DNA of 64,000 bases. Source: Cesiribacteraceae bacterium YIM B00369 (GTDB taxonomy: Bacteria; Bacteroidota; Bacteroidia; Cytophagales; Cyclobacteriaceae). This document shows positions 8,443 through 19,600 of this stretch, piece after piece; the stretch's first letter is position 1, and the number at the start of each line of letters is the position of its first letter. The position numbers and the translations under genes were made by a program. Location: positions 1-64,000 of the forward strand of contig JAFMYY010000021.1 in NCBI GenBank assembly GCA_017948555.1. The letters run 5' to 3'. The notes below the pieces were generated by a model. It ran no database searches and was not told the origin of the DNA. It saw nothing but the letters and a program-made list of their open reading frames with translations.

Positions 8443-9983
8443 GGAGTTGCCTGCGCCAGCACTTCTTCCGGTGCTTTTAATTCAGGAATCAGCTGCTTAT
8501 AGCGCCCTGTCCGGCGCATAATTGATTTTACATATCTTACCGGCTCACTTCCCCTGCAATACCCGAGTTTAACAACCTCATCGGTATAATATTTAGGATT
8601 TGCCTTAAGGCCCAGGTAATACTCCACATTATCCTCCCATACCTGCGGGTCTTTCCCGAATTTTACTGCAAGCCTGCGGGCATCCAGCACATGGCCCTGC
8701 CCTACATTATAAGAGGCAAGTATAAACTTCACCCTTTCCTCCGGATCAGGTATTTCATCTGCCCAGAACTCGTCGAGCCACTTCAGGTAATTGGCTCCTG
8801 CCTGTATATTCTGCCCCGGATCAAGCGGATCCTCTGCACCAAAGATTTCGGCAGTTTCAGGCATCAGCTGCATCAGCCCGGTGGCACCCATCCAGCTCTC
8901 TGCCTCCGGGTTAAATTTAGATTCCTGATAAACAACAGCGGCCAGAAGGCGCCAGTCCCAGCCTAAAGTAGCTGCGGCCTTTTTTATCTGTTTATCATAA
9001 GGAGATATCTGATTTCCGTTAATGGAAGAATAACTGCTGTTTACAAGCTTCCGCATTCCACTCCGGTTTTTATAATACTTATTGTAGATCACATAATAAT
9101 CAGTGGTCTTACGCATACGCGCTATCCATTCGTTCACAGCAGCAAGGAGCTCAGGTGAGTTCTTGCGTACGCCCCAGGCTACCTTTTGAGGAAAGCTCAC
9201 TGCAGTTGTTACATCCAGGTTTGGGTAATATGCTGCATTCAGCCTTGCTACATCCTCATCGGCAACAGTAAATTCAATTTCACCCTGAGCCACTTTACGA
9301 ATCATTTCTTCCGTTTCCACATCACCCTCATCCTCCACAATATCGATATCCTCGCCAATTTCTTCGGAAAGGTGCTGGAGCCGTGTATAGTAAGCAGATG
9401 CCTTCCTGACAATCACTTTCTTGCTCCCAAGCTCAAGCGGATTCCTGATAAGCTTTTCCTCTATCTGGTGAATTTTCATATTCCGCCAGTTCTTTGGCTT
9501 CCGCTGCACCAGCATTTGCCGCACCTCATTATGAGGAATGGTAAAATCAATTAATTCCTGCCGGTTTTTAGTAACTGTTAAGTTGTGGGCTATAATATCT
9601 CCCTCTCCTTTATTCAGCTTCCTGAAAGCCTCTTCCAGGTCGGAGGTGATTACAATTTCAAGATCGACCTCCAGATCTTCGGCAAGGAGGCTGAGTAATT
9701 CATACTCATACCCCATTGGCTGGCCACGATAAATAAAGTAACTGGTGGAGCTGTTGTCAACGATAGCAGTGAGACGGCCCCGTTCCTTTATTCCTTTCAG
9801 ATCCAGATCAACCGGTTCTTCCAGAAAATCCAGGCCCAGAAGATCGGCCTTCTGATGGCCGGAGGTTTCTGCGCCCTGGGGGCTGCACGCAATCAGAGGA
9901 AAAAACATGCTGCTGTAAAGAAATAATTTCCTGAACGCATGTCGCAATTCCTGTCTGTAAAAAATTAGTATATTAAGTACCAT
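8439..9983 (-). CDS. mltF: membrane-bound lytic murein transglycosylase F
   Basis: A 514-residue lipoprotein that cleaves peptidoglycan glycan strands to 1,6-anhydromuropeptides. It has a signal sequence ending in a lipobox (LIAC, lipidated C33), a solute-binding-protein-like domain (about 65-300) and a C-terminal goose-lysozyme-like SLT domain (about 325-450). The catalytic glutamate is E354 in VVYQESKFNPEAES, and GATGLMQLMPETA and ASYNVGQG are the conserved SLT motifs. This two-domain plan is that of MltF. The signal sequence has an unusually long n-region; an in-frame ATG at codon 26 lies too close to the lipobox to be a better start. A 14-base-loop inverted repeat lies just upstream. Confidence 0.93.
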   Translation of the reverse strand: MVLNILIFYRQELRHAFRKLFLYSSMFFPLIACSPQGAETSGHQKADLLGLDFLEEPVDLDLKGIKERGRLTAIVDNSSTSYFIYRGQPMGYEYELLSLLAEDLEVDLEIVITSDLEEAFRKLNKGEGDIIAHNLTVTKNRQELIDFTIPHNEVRQMLVQRKPKNWRNMKIHQIEEKLIRNPLELGSKKVIVRKASAYYTRLQHLSEEIGEDIDIVEDEGDVETEEMIRKVAQGEIEFTVADEDVARLNAAYYPNLDVTTAVSFPQKVAWGVRKNSPELLAAVNEWIARMRKTTDYYVIYNKYYKNRSGMRKLVNSSYSSINGNQISPYDKQIKKAAATLGWDWRLLAAVVYQESKFNPEAESWMGATGLMQLMPETAEIFGAEDPLDPGQNIQAGANYLKWLDEFWADEIPDPEERVKFILASYNVGQGHVLDARRLAVKFGKDPQVWEDNVEYYLGLKANPKYYTDEVVKLGYCRGSEPVRYVKSIMRRTGRYKQLIPELKAPEEVLAQATP

Positions 9984-10000
9984 AATAAGTTGTGCCGCTT

Positions 10001-10030
10001 CCTGAAGTAATGCCTTAAAGTCACTTCAGG
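10001..10030 (-). repeat. inverted repeat upstream of mltF
   Basis: A perfect 8-bp inverted repeat (CCTGAAGT / ACTTCAGG) with a 14-base spacer begins 18 bases upstream of the mltF start. It could be an operator or a 5' leader hairpin. There is no T-run, so it is unlikely to be a terminator. Confidence 0.4.
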
Positions 10031-10462
10031 TAACCGACCAGGTGCATATTTATAGTATTCTTATTGGCAAAATGCAAATATTTATTAGTTAAAACAAATA
10101 TCTACATCTGATCTAACATCAAAGGTAACAATTAAATCGAATAATGATTCACCTCCTTTTTCCTTAACAGCTCTCAGCTATTAAAAAGTATGTCAGACAA
10201 TAAAAAAGTACAGCAATATACGGATGACAGATTAATAAGTTTTAAAGTGAAAACATGACATCTCCTCCCCCTTCCCTAACATGCTTATAATGAATCATTC
10301 CGCAAATTTTTGGCATTAAATAAAGTGGACAGGGTACTTTTTGGAGCCCTGAACAAAGAGGCCGTTTTGTAATGAAAAAGCCCGTACTCCGGGCTCAAAA
10401 AAAATCTTAAAAAAAATTTAAAAATATTATGTAAGCCGGTAAGTGGTATTATATTTTATTGA
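10031..10462. other. gene-free stretch
   Basis: About 430 AT-rich bases without an open frame of interest. A 6-bp hairpin with a 5-base loop (AGCCCG / CGGGCT, 10379-10395), followed by T residues on the minus strand, may be a second, weaker terminator for the RND operon behind the main one at 10463-10507. Confidence 0.45.
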
Positions 10463-10507
10463 ATAAAAAAACACCGGAAGGCAAAGAAAAAACACATCCG
10501 GGTGTTG
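10463..10507 (-). terminator. intrinsic terminator of the HAE1 efflux operon
   Basis: On the minus strand, AACACC(C)GGA pairs with TCCGGTGTT (one bulged base) and is followed by a T-run. It begins three bases after the stop of the outer-membrane efflux gene. Confidence 0.75.
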
Positions 10508-10510
10508 GCT

Positions 10511-11818
10511 TTAAAGCCCGGACACAACTGTTCCTGCAAGGCGGTTTAACTCTATTTCGGCCGCTTTTATGGTATACAAAGCATTAATAAGCCTTGCCTC
10601 AGCAGCCAGCGCATTTTGCTGTGCTTCGCGGAACTCCAGTGCACTTGTATTCCCCAACCTGTAGCGTTCCAGCGAAATATCAGCATTCTCAACAGCTACT
10701 TCGTAATTAGATTGCGCCACCTCCAGCAGGCGCAGTCCAATTCTGTAGGAGTTATACACCTCATTAATATCGGATTCCAGCGCAAGTTTCAGACTTTTTA
10801 ACCTTAGCACCTCATTCTGTTCCACTATTCTGGCACTCTGGATTCTGTTATTTAATACAAAGCCATTAAACAGATTTAAACGGGCAGTAAGCCCATAATT
10901 AAATCCCCGGCTCCGGTTGCTAAGCAAAAAACCAGCTTCTGCCTCAGTGAGCTGCCGGTTATAAGAGCCAAATAACTCCAGCTGAGGCAGGCGCTGCGCA
11001 TGGAGCTCACGTAATTGCAGGTGAGCTATATTTATCTGCCGCTGGGCAGCCAGTAACTGAGGGTTATTCAGATTAGCAGAATTAAGCAGGTCATCTAATT
11101 CTATTTCCCGGCTAACCAATATGGTATCCTTAATAGCCATTTCCTGCTGCGGCTCCATGCCCATTAATTCATTCAGCTGTATCCTGGCATTAGCAATCAC
11201 CTCTTCCTGGTTAATAATTGCTGTAAGATCAGTATTATAATCCACCTGTGCCGCCAGAAACTCCTGCTTCGATGCCCGGCCCAGTTCATATTTATCTTTC
11301 GAAATTCTGCGGCGCTCTTCTGAAAGCTCCAGGGTATTCTGTATCATTACATACCGCTGCTGCTCCAGCACCAGGCGGTAATAAGCTGTTGTAATATCTG
11401 CAATAGTATTTTCAATGATTACTTTTGCCTCCAGCCTGCTCTGTTCACTTAAAACCCCCAGCCGCTGAATGGTAAAGAAGGAGCCTGCATCTATAACATA
11501 TAAACCACTTACAGAAGAACTGGCCGTTGAAGACCTTGCATTATCACGAATGAGTGGCTCAGGATCATTCCTGAATTGCTGTTCCACATCCTGAACACTC
11601 CAGTTTTTGCCTGTATTTGCATCCACCACAGGAAGCAGGCCTGCCTCCCCTAAATTATTATTATTCTCTACGATCCGCCTTTCATTTTCTGCAATAAGGA
11701 TGTTATAATTATTTTTAAGCCCTGTTCTTACTGCTGCTTCAAGCGTTAAATAACCTTGTGCCGCAGCGCCGGAAACCAGCCCCATTGCACAGGCAAAGAA
11801 AATCAATATCTTATTCAC
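10511..11818 (-). CDS. TolC-family outer membrane efflux protein
   Basis: A 435-residue outer-membrane channel protein. It has a signal peptide (cleavage probably after SGAAA near residue 20) and the two repeated coiled-coil regions of the outer membrane factor family, with long heptad-rich helices around residues 120-230 and 310-425. It is the third gene of an adaptor-pump-channel operon on the minus strand, 11 bp after the RND pump gene, and would form the exit duct of the tripartite system. The channel gene's product is probably dedicated to this pump. The stop is followed at once by a terminator. Confidence 0.93.
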   Translation of the reverse strand: MNKILIFFACAMGLVSGAAAQGYLTLEAAVRTGLKNNYNILIAENERRIVENNNNLGEAGLLPVVDANTGKNWSVQDVEQQFRNDPEPLIRDNARSSTASSSVSGLYVIDAGSFFTIQRLGVLSEQSRLEAKVIIENTIADITTAYYRLVLEQQRYVMIQNTLELSEERRRISKDKYELGRASKQEFLAAQVDYNTDLTAIINQEEVIANARIQLNELMGMEPQQEMAIKDTILVSREIELDDLLNSANLNNPQLLAAQRQINIAHLQLRELHAQRLPQLELFGSYNRQLTEAEAGFLLSNRSRGFNYGLTARLNLFNGFVLNNRIQSARIVEQNEVLRLKSLKLALESDINEVYNSYRIGLRLLEVAQSNYEVAVENADISLERYRLGNTSALEFREAQQNALAAEARLINALYTIKAAEIELNRLAGTVVSGL

Positions 11819-11829
11819 AAATCTGAAAT

Positions 11830-14800
11830 TTAAGTTCTGGCTACGCGTTTCTGCTTAGTTGTAAAATAGGAGTAGAAAGCCGGAATTATGAACATGGTCA
11901 GGAAGGTGGCAAAGACCAGTCCGCCCACTACAGCAATTCCCATAGGCACCCTGCTTTCCGAGCCGGCACCCAAAGCAAGGGCAATAGGCAGAATACCCAG
12001 TATGGTGGAGAGGCTGGTCATCAGGATAGGCCTGAAACGGGCTGCTGCGGCCCCTGTAATTGCTTCATAAACCGACATCCCTTCTTCCTTCCGCTGGTTG
12101 GCAAACTCCACTATAAGAATCCCGTTCTTGGTTACCAGCCCTATCAGCATAATAATCCCTATCTGGCTGAATATATTCAGCGTCTGATCAAAATACCAGA
12201 GCGACACCAGGGCACCGGCAATAGCCAGCGGCACAGTAAACATAATAATGAGCGGATCTATAAAGCTCTCAAACTGCGCTGAAAGCACAAGGTAAATTAA
12301 AACCAGGGCAAAGAGGAATGCAAATATAAGGCTGGAAGAACTCTCCCTGAACTCTTCAGATACTCCTGTTAAATCGGTGGAATATTCATCGCTCAGCACC
12401 TCCTCCGCAATGCGGTCCATTTCGGCTATTCCATCGCCAATGGTATTTTTACCACTAAGGCCTGCCGATACAGTGGCGCTCACGTAGCGGTTAAAACGGT
12501 AAAGCTGTGGCGGTGTGCTCTTCTCGGAGGTACGCACAAGGTTATCGAGCTGCACCAGCTGCCCATTGTCTGCACGCACATACAGCGAGCGCAGGTCGAG
12601 CGGCTGGCTCCTGTTCTCCCTTTGCATAACCCCGATTACCTGGTACTGCTTCCCGTTCATATAAAAATAATCGAAACGCTGCTCGGCATAGGCAAGCTGC
12701 AGGGTACGGGCAATTGTTTCTATTGAAATACCAAGGTTCCTTGCTTTCTCCCGGTCAATATCCACCTGCAGTTCGGGCTTGGTAAATTTAAGGTTGATGT
12801 CGGAGAAGTTAAACACCTCACTCTCGTTTACCCTATCCAAAAACTCCGGCAGCACCTCCTTAAGCTTTTCAATGGTAGGCGCTTGTACCACATACTGTAC
12901 AGGAAGGCCGCCGCGGCGGTCGCCTATAGACTGTGGCTGGGAGGCAAACGCCCTTGCCCCGGTCGATTCCTTTAATATCCCTGAAACCTCCTGGTAAATT
13001 TCATCCTGCGTACGCTCCCTGTCTTTGGCATCGGAAAGGATAAGCCGCACAAACCCTGAGTTGGCCGCATTGGAGCCCCAGCCCGGAGAGGTTACCGAAA
13101 TAGTTGCTTCCGTTTCAGGTATTTCAGTTAAGAACCGGCGTATAAGGTTATCGATATAAGGGTCCATATAATTAAAGGTGGCTCCTTCAGGCCCTACGGC
13201 ATTTACCCGTATTTCGCCCCTGTCTTCCACAGGCGCCAATTCAGAGGGCAATGCTTTAAACAGCACGTAAATAATGCCTCCCATTACCACCATAACTACA
13301 AAGCTTACCCAGCGGACCTTCATAAAAGATTCCAGCACCCCTTCGTACCAGTTATTCATCCGCACGAAAAAAGGCTCGGTTTTACGATAGAACCAGCTTG
13401 GCTTTTCCCTCTTTTTAAGGAGGCGGGAGCTGAGCATGGGTGTCATGGAAAGTGCCACAAAGGACGATATAACCACCGCACCCGCTACCGCAACACCAAA
13501 CTCCCGGAAGAGCCGCCCCGTGGTACCTTCAAGGAAAATTACCGGCAGGAACACAGCCACCAGGGCCACGGTGGTCGCAATAACGGCAAAGAAGATTTCA
13601 TTGGAGCCTTTCTCTGCTGCTTCCATCGGTTTCTCACCTTTTTCAATTCTGGAATAAATATTTTCCAGCACCACAATAGCATCATCCACCACCAGACCAA
13701 TCGACAGCACCACTGCCAGCAGAGTAAGAATGTTAATGGAGAAATCGGCCAGGTACATTACGAAGAAAACCCCCACCAGGGAAATAGGAATGGTTACCAC
13801 AGGAATTACCGTAGTACGCCAGTCGCGCAGGAAAAGGAAAATAATTAATACCACCAGGACAAAAGCCAGAATAATGGTTTCCTGCACTTCAGAAATAGAT
13901 TGCCTGATATACTCAGTATTATCAAAACCTATTTCCAGGTCTATGTCTGCAGGCAAATCATTCTTTATCTGCTCCAGCCTTTTATAGAATTCATCGGCTA
14001 TTTCTATACTGTTGGAGCCTGGCAGAGGCACCAAAACGACTCCTACCATTGGTATTCCATCACGCTTTAATATAGAGCGCTCGTTAAGAGCCCCTAAACG
14101 CGCCACACCAATATCACGAAACCGTACAATATTGTCGCCGGATTCCTTTACAATCAGTTCATTGAATTCCTCAACGGTACGGAGGTTTCCCAGCGTACGG
14201 ACAGAAAGCTCGATATTACTGCCTTCAATTTTTCCGGAAGGCAACTCCACGTTATTAGCTGAAAGCCGGTTCCGCACATCAAGCGGTGTAACGCCATAAG
14301 AGGCCATCCGGGAAGGATCCATCTGCAGGCGCATAGCATACTGCCTCTCTCCCCATATGCGTATTTCACTTACTCCCGGAATTGTCTGGAGGCGTTCTTT
14401 AAATAAATTTTCAGCGATATCCGAAAGCTCCAGCAAAGTTTTCTGCTGACTGCTTACGTTCAGGAATACAATGGGCTGGGAATCCGCATCGGCTTTGGAC
14501 ACTACCGGAGGGTCCGCATCGTCAGGAAGGTTGCGTTGGGCACGGGAAACCTTATCCCTCACATCGTTTGCCGCCGCTTCCAGGTCGGCTCCCAGCTCAA
14601 ACTCCACCGTAATATTGCTGCTGCCATCGGCACTCGTAGAAGTAAGGGTTTTAATACCGGCAATACCATTAATAGATTCTTCCAGCACTTCTGTAATCTG
14701 CGCTTCTATAACATCGGCATTGGCTCCAACATAAGAGGTTCTTACGTTAATTACCGGAGGGTCCACACTGGGGTACTCCCTTACGCCTAAAAATGTAATT

Positions 14801-14886
14801 CCTATGGCCCCGAATAAAAGAATAACCAGGGACAATACAATGGCCAGCACCGGCCTGTTAATACTTATGGATGATAAACTTGCCAT
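11830..14886 (-). CDS. RND efflux pump permease, HAE1 (AcrB/MexF-like) family
   Basis: A full-length 1018-residue inner-membrane proton/drug antiporter. The N-terminal helix starts near residue 11, the proton-relay motif SIGLVVDDAIVVLENI lies in helix 4 near residue 400, and the second half repeats the helix-porter layout (GLVTKNGILIVEFANQRK near residue 925). These motifs place it with hydrophobe/amphiphile exporters rather than heavy-metal exporters. It lies three bases downstream of the adaptor gene and 11 bp upstream of the channel gene, so all three are one operon. The substrates (antibiotics, bile salts, lipids or dyes) cannot be predicted. Confidence 0.95.
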   Translation of the reverse strand: MASLSSISINRPVLAIVLSLVILLFGAIGITFLGVREYPSVDPPVINVRTSYVGANADVIEAQITEVLEESINGIAGIKTLTSTSADGSSNITVEFELGADLEAAANDVRDKVSRAQRNLPDDADPPVVSKADADSQPIVFLNVSSQQKTLLELSDIAENLFKERLQTIPGVSEIRIWGERQYAMRLQMDPSRMASYGVTPLDVRNRLSANNVELPSGKIEGSNIELSVRTLGNLRTVEEFNELIVKESGDNIVRFRDIGVARLGALNERSILKRDGIPMVGVVLVPLPGSNSIEIADEFYKRLEQIKNDLPADIDLEIGFDNTEYIRQSISEVQETIILAFVLVVLIIFLFLRDWRTTVIPVVTIPISLVGVFFVMYLADFSINILTLLAVVLSIGLVVDDAIVVLENIYSRIEKGEKPMEAAEKGSNEIFFAVIATTVALVAVFLPVIFLEGTTGRLFREFGVAVAGAVVISSFVALSMTPMLSSRLLKKREKPSWFYRKTEPFFVRMNNWYEGVLESFMKVRWVSFVVMVVMGGIIYVLFKALPSELAPVEDRGEIRVNAVGPEGATFNYMDPYIDNLIRRFLTEIPETEATISVTSPGWGSNAANSGFVRLILSDAKDRERTQDEIYQEVSGILKESTGARAFASQPQSIGDRRGGLPVQYVVQAPTIEKLKEVLPEFLDRVNESEVFNFSDINLKFTKPELQVDIDREKARNLGISIETIARTLQLAYAEQRFDYFYMNGKQYQVIGVMQRENRSQPLDLRSLYVRADNGQLVQLDNLVRTSEKSTPPQLYRFNRYVSATVSAGLSGKNTIGDGIAEMDRIAEEVLSDEYSTDLTGVSEEFRESSSSLIFAFLFALVLIYLVLSAQFESFIDPLIIMFTVPLAIAGALVSLWYFDQTLNIFSQIGIIMLIGLVTKNGILIVEFANQRKEEGMSVYEAITGAAAARFRPILMTSLSTILGILPIALALGAGSESRVPMGIAVVGGLVFATFLTMFIIPAFYSYFTTKQKRVART

Positions 14887-14889
14887 ACT

Positions 14890-15978
14890 TTAATTATTGC
14901 GGATTACTTCTGTCACTCTCACTGCCCCACCATTCTTTACCTGCAAAATTCCTGTAGTAAGCACAGAGTCTCCGGGTGCAAGGCCATCGGTTACCTCCAC
15001 CCTGTTTTCAGTACGCATCCCTGCTTTAATTCTTTTTTCCACTGCCTTTCCATCTTTCACTACAAAAACTTTGTAGCCATCCATTTCCGGAATCAGGGAC
15101 TGCGAGGGCACCATTATAGAATTTTCATTTACATCCAGCACCAGCTTTATTCTCACAAACATACCGGGCAGCAAAGTCCTGTCATCATTTTCGCTGAGCG
15201 CGCGCATGGTAAGCGTGCGGGTTTCCAGGTTAATACGTGGCTCAACAGCATATACCTTCCCTGTACGCATGATATTTGAGTTTTCACTCCTGGAAAAAGT
15301 AATATTACCCCCCACTCCCACTTCATTGCTGTAACGCTCCGGAACAGAAAACTCTATCTTTACAGGGTCAATATTCACGAGGGTGGCAATATGGTCTGCA
15401 GGACTTACATAACTCCCCTCCGAAACCTGGCGCAGGCCAATTATCCCGCTAAAAGGAGCCCGGATAACTGATTTTGCAATCTGCGCTTCCACCACTTTTA
15501 TATCTGAAAGATTTGTATTCAGTTCGTTCTGAGCGATATCATATTCCTCCCGGCTGATTGCCTCCCGCTCTAATAACTGCCGCTGCCGGTTTTCGCTCTG
15601 TTCGTACAACTTCCGGCTGTAGTTAAGGCGCTCGAGCCGGGCACGTGCCTCATCATCGTTCAGGTATACCAGCGGCTGCCCTTTTTTTACATACTGCCCT
15701 TCCTCAAAAGTTATGCGGGTAATCTTTCCGGCCAGTTCAGGGCTAAGGTTTACTGACTCATTGGCAAGGATACTGCCTGTAATAGATATGGTATTCTCAA
15801 GCCTCTGCTGGTCGGCTACCATTACCACCACAGGTACAGGAGCCATTGCTGCACTACCCCGGGCTGTAGGTTGCTCTCCCTCACTGTCTCCGGAAAAGTC
15901 AAGCTTCGGGTAAATAATTAAGAAGGCTACTATCAGCACGATCAATCCTGTTAGTATTCTTTTCGTAGTCTTATTCAT
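14890..15978 (-). CDS. RND efflux periplasmic adaptor (AcrA-like)
   Basis: A 362-residue membrane fusion protein. It is anchored by an N-terminal hydrophobic helix (about residues 10-26) rather than a lipobox. It has the usual order of biotinyl-lipoyl half (near KITRITFEEGQYVKKGQPLVYL), short helical hairpin, second lipoyl half (APFSGIIGLRQVSEGSYV), beta-barrel and membrane-proximal domain. It opens the HAE1 efflux operon and should bridge the pump and the TolC-like channel. No dedicated regulator gene is adjacent. Confidence 0.93.
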   Translation of the reverse strand: MNKTTKRILTGLIVLIVAFLIIYPKLDFSGDSEGEQPTARGSAAMAPVPVVVMVADQQRLENTISITGSILANESVNLSPELAGKITRITFEEGQYVKKGQPLVYLNDDEARARLERLNYSRKLYEQSENRQRQLLEREAISREEYDIAQNELNTNLSDIKVVEAQIAKSVIRAPFSGIIGLRQVSEGSYVSPADHIATLVNIDPVKIEFSVPERYSNEVGVGGNITFSRSENSNIMRTGKVYAVEPRINLETRTLTMRALSENDDRTLLPGMFVRIKLVLDVNENSIMVPSQSLIPEMDGYKVFVVKDGKAVEKRIKAGMRTENRVEVTDGLAPGDSVLTTGILQVKNGGAVRVTEVIRNN

Positions 15979-16686
15979 TATATAATTTTATAGAAACAAT
16001 ATTGAATTTCGGTGAACCGATCAACACCCGTAAGTTTTTTAATTATTAAAAATCCTCTGCCAAAGCAACCTTTATCTGAAGTAAAGCGAAAATGAAGACA
16101 AGGAGAAAGTACTGCACTACTAAAACTGACCTCCGGCAGGATTATTCTGCAGCTACAACAAATATTCTGCAGGTAAAAATCCAGTTTCTTCCGGTCATCA
16201 CAGGAATCCTTGTAAAATTCGGCTTTATATGCAAGGATGACAAACCGGTGGCGAAACATTATTGCCGTTCATCAAAAAAAGATACCGCTCATTCAGATTC
16301 CGGCTACTTTATTATTTTTAACTTTATTCCCGGGCCGCCGCAGAAATAAATATCCTATACCTGCCTTTAATGCAAGCAATTAAATTTGCTGTTTTATAAA
16401 AACAGGGGAAACATCTTTGATGATTAAACTGCCGCCGGCCTGCTGCCGGGGAAAGAGGCAATATCCATATTCCCTGTGCATCCATTTTTTATTTACTTTC
16501 GTATATGCATCAATAATAAAGCAAATATTTCAGGAGGTAAGAGAAACACAAATAATTTGTTTAATAAATTATCAATTAAACTAAACGTTACTTTCCCTTC
16601 TGCGTTTATTTTAAATCAGGGTATTCCAGGTTATTAACTTTTTTAATTCAAGAGCCATCGCTACTTCATCTGACATATGGCACAAA
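15979..16686. other. gene-free stretch between divergent units
   Basis: About 700 bases between the divergent HAE1 efflux operon and the tamB-like gene. Open frames of up to 93 codons occur on both strands, but none has a recognisable domain, and their composition looks random. The tract TTACTTTCG at about 16493-16501 resembles a Bacteroidota -7 box for the tamB side, but no -33 box is clear. Confidence 0.5.
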
Positions 16687-19600
16687 GTGCCTAAAGCACT
16701 CCGGATTTTCTCCTATATTTTACTGGGGATCATCGGCCTGCTTGTACTTATAATCGTTCTGATACAGTTACCTGCAGTTCAGACCTATATTACCGGGCAG
16801 GTAACCAAAAGCCTGGAAGAGCAGTGGGGTACCCGTGTAAATGTTGGCAGGGTTAACCTTACCTTTTTCGAAACTGCTGTTGTGGAAGATATTTACATTG
16901 AAGACCAGGCAGGCGATACCCTCGTTTATGCCCAAAGGCTGAAAGCCGATATTGGCATATTTGCTCTCCTGGATAAAAAAATTGTAATCGATGAGATAGC
17001 ACTTGAAAATGCCTACATCAACCTCTACAGGCATGCCGACAGCACCCGCTTTAATTATGAATTTATTCCTGAAAGCTTTGCCACAGAGGATACTACTCAG
17101 GTTGACACCACCTCAGGAGGAGGCTTTGATTTCGACCTGCAGCAGGTGCGACTTGAGCAGGTACGGTTTAATTTTATTGATGATTCCAGCAAAATGGAAT
17201 TACGTGTTCAGGCACCTTATTTCCTGACTGAACTGGAAACACTCGGCCTGAATGAGGAGCACATCCGGATCGACAATATAGATGTAAGAAGGTTAAATGT
17301 ACTTTTTCGCCAGCCTCCGGTGGAAGCAGATTCCTCCTTTAGCCAGGTGGCCGATGTGGATACCACTGCCACTGAAACGGTGGAACTTGATTCTGCATGG
17401 CTAAATCCCACCGGCTTCAGGTACACCATTAATAATTTTTCTATCGAAAACAGTGAAATCCTGTTTCAGACCAGCCAGGAGGCAGAGAAAGGAACCCTTA
17501 ATTTTGAGAACGTTCATCTGGCTGACCTTAACCTCCAAATGCAGAACATTTATGCAGGAAGTGATACCCTTACCGCCGGACTGGAAAAGTTAAGCCTGCT
17601 TGAACGAAACAGCAACTTCCTGCTGAAATCACTGGCTTTTGATGTTGCCATAAGGGGCCCTCTGGTAAGCGCAGGGCTCAGGGAATTTATTACGGCTAAT
17701 TCCAGGCTGGAAGATGAAATTGTAATTGAAAACCTCGACATTACAGCCGGCGATGATATGCTGGCAAAACTGCAGGCCCGTGCAAAGGTGGAAAATGCGG
17801 TGCTGAGCATGAAAGATGCCGCTTACTTTACTGATGCACTGGATACCCTGCCCAACTTACGGGACCAGGACATCCGTATGGACCTGAATTTTAAACTGGC
17901 TGATAATAAAGCTGATATAGAACAGCTTGAGCTCAGGGCCAATGACGGATTGTATATAAACGCCAGTGCTTTTGCAGAAAACATTGATAAGCCCGACAAG
18001 CTGCGCTTTGATGTGCAGCTAAAGGAACTTACCACCAGCATGGCCTATATTGAAGCCCTTTCTCTGGTGGAGGAATTACCCCCCGGGGCAGCTCAGGCAG
18101 GAAATATAACCCTTACTGCCCAGGCAAAAGGAAGCATGAACGACGCTAACCTGGTGGCAAGACTGGAGTCCGGTGTTGGCCGGCTCGAAACTAACCTTAT
18201 ATATAAAGCTCCTGTAGAAGGCAGCTTTCTGGTAGCCGGAAATATAGATGCAAATAAGTTCGACCTTCGCCCTTTTGCCGGCGATAGCAGTGGCCTTGGA
18301 ACTATCAGCCTTACCTCCCGCATAAGGGCCAGAGGCCAGGGAGAGGCTATAGATGTAAATAAGTTTTCGCTGCTTATACAGTCTGTCGAATTTAATAACT
18401 ACACTTATGAAGGCCTGGCAGTGGAAGGCCATTTTATTGACAGCACCCTGGAAGTTGCCACAGCCTATGAAGATCCTAACCTGAACTTTGACTTCCTGTT
18501 AAAATCAGACCTGAAAGACTCCCTTCCCTTACTGATTGCAGATGGAAACATCGACAATGTAAACATGCTGCGCCTGAACCTGATGGAAGACAGTATTATC
18601 GTTGCCACAAAATTACATGCAGAAGTAAGCGGGCAAACCCCTGATGAAATAAGAGGTTTTTTCAGGCTTGATAAAACAGAGATAATCCGCGGGGCCAACA
18701 GCTACACCATGGACAGCCTCCTGCTGGCCTCTAACAGCCTGCCAGGCAACCGGCGCGAAATAACCCTGGATACCGATTTTATGTCGGCCAGTCTCAGGGG
18801 CCGGTATCTTTTTGAGGGCTTACCACTCGCCATTGACCAATGTGCAAACCACTATTGCTCCGCCTATGAATTTGACACCACACAGGTTGCAGACAGGCAG
18901 GAAATTGAACTGGATTTTATTATCCGTGATGAACCCGTAATAGCAAAAGCCTTTGTTCCTGATTTTGAGCTTACCTACCCCATGACCATCCGGGCATCTA
19001 TGGAAAATGAGCTCCGCTCCTTTAACCTTGATATTGATGCACCCGGAATTATGTATGACTCCATCATTATCAGGAATTTTGTTGTGGATGCAAAAACAAC
19101 TAACAGAATACTGGCTTTTGAGGTAAGCAGCGACCAGATCCGGTTAAGCGAAGCTATTGATATTCCCGATTTCAGGCTTGAAGGAAGCTGGGAGGAAGAC
19201 AGTGTGCATTTTGACCTGGGACTCGCACCTCCCACCGATTCCACACACCTTCTTTTAGGAGGAGCTGTAACCTTTCCCGGCGATACCATTGCCCTTGAAC
19301 TTGACCAGACAGACCTTTCCATATATGGCAGGGATTATATGATGGCCAATAATACCCTGATTAAATATGCCACAGATTACCTGCTGATAGAAGACTTTAC
19401 GCTGCAACGCGACGAACAAAGGTTAACCCTTTTTACCCGTGATGCCGATACGCCCGAACCAAAAATTATTGCAGAAATAAGGGCTTTTGAAGTAGCTGAA
19501 TTTATGGAGCTTGCAGGTTTAGGCGATTACGGAGTAGCTGCGCAACTTAACGGAGATATTAAGCTGACAGATGTGGCCAGCCTTTCGGCTATTGAAGCAG

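Noticed and set aside
15978-16259. 93-codon minus-strand frame upstream of the efflux adaptor
   Set aside because: No recognisable features; irregular composition; more likely the promoter region of the efflux operon.
16298-16314. 16-base word ATTCCGGCTACTTTAT shared with 23507-23522
   Set aside because: A single shared word of this length is expected about by chance in 64 kb, and the second copy is within coding sequence.
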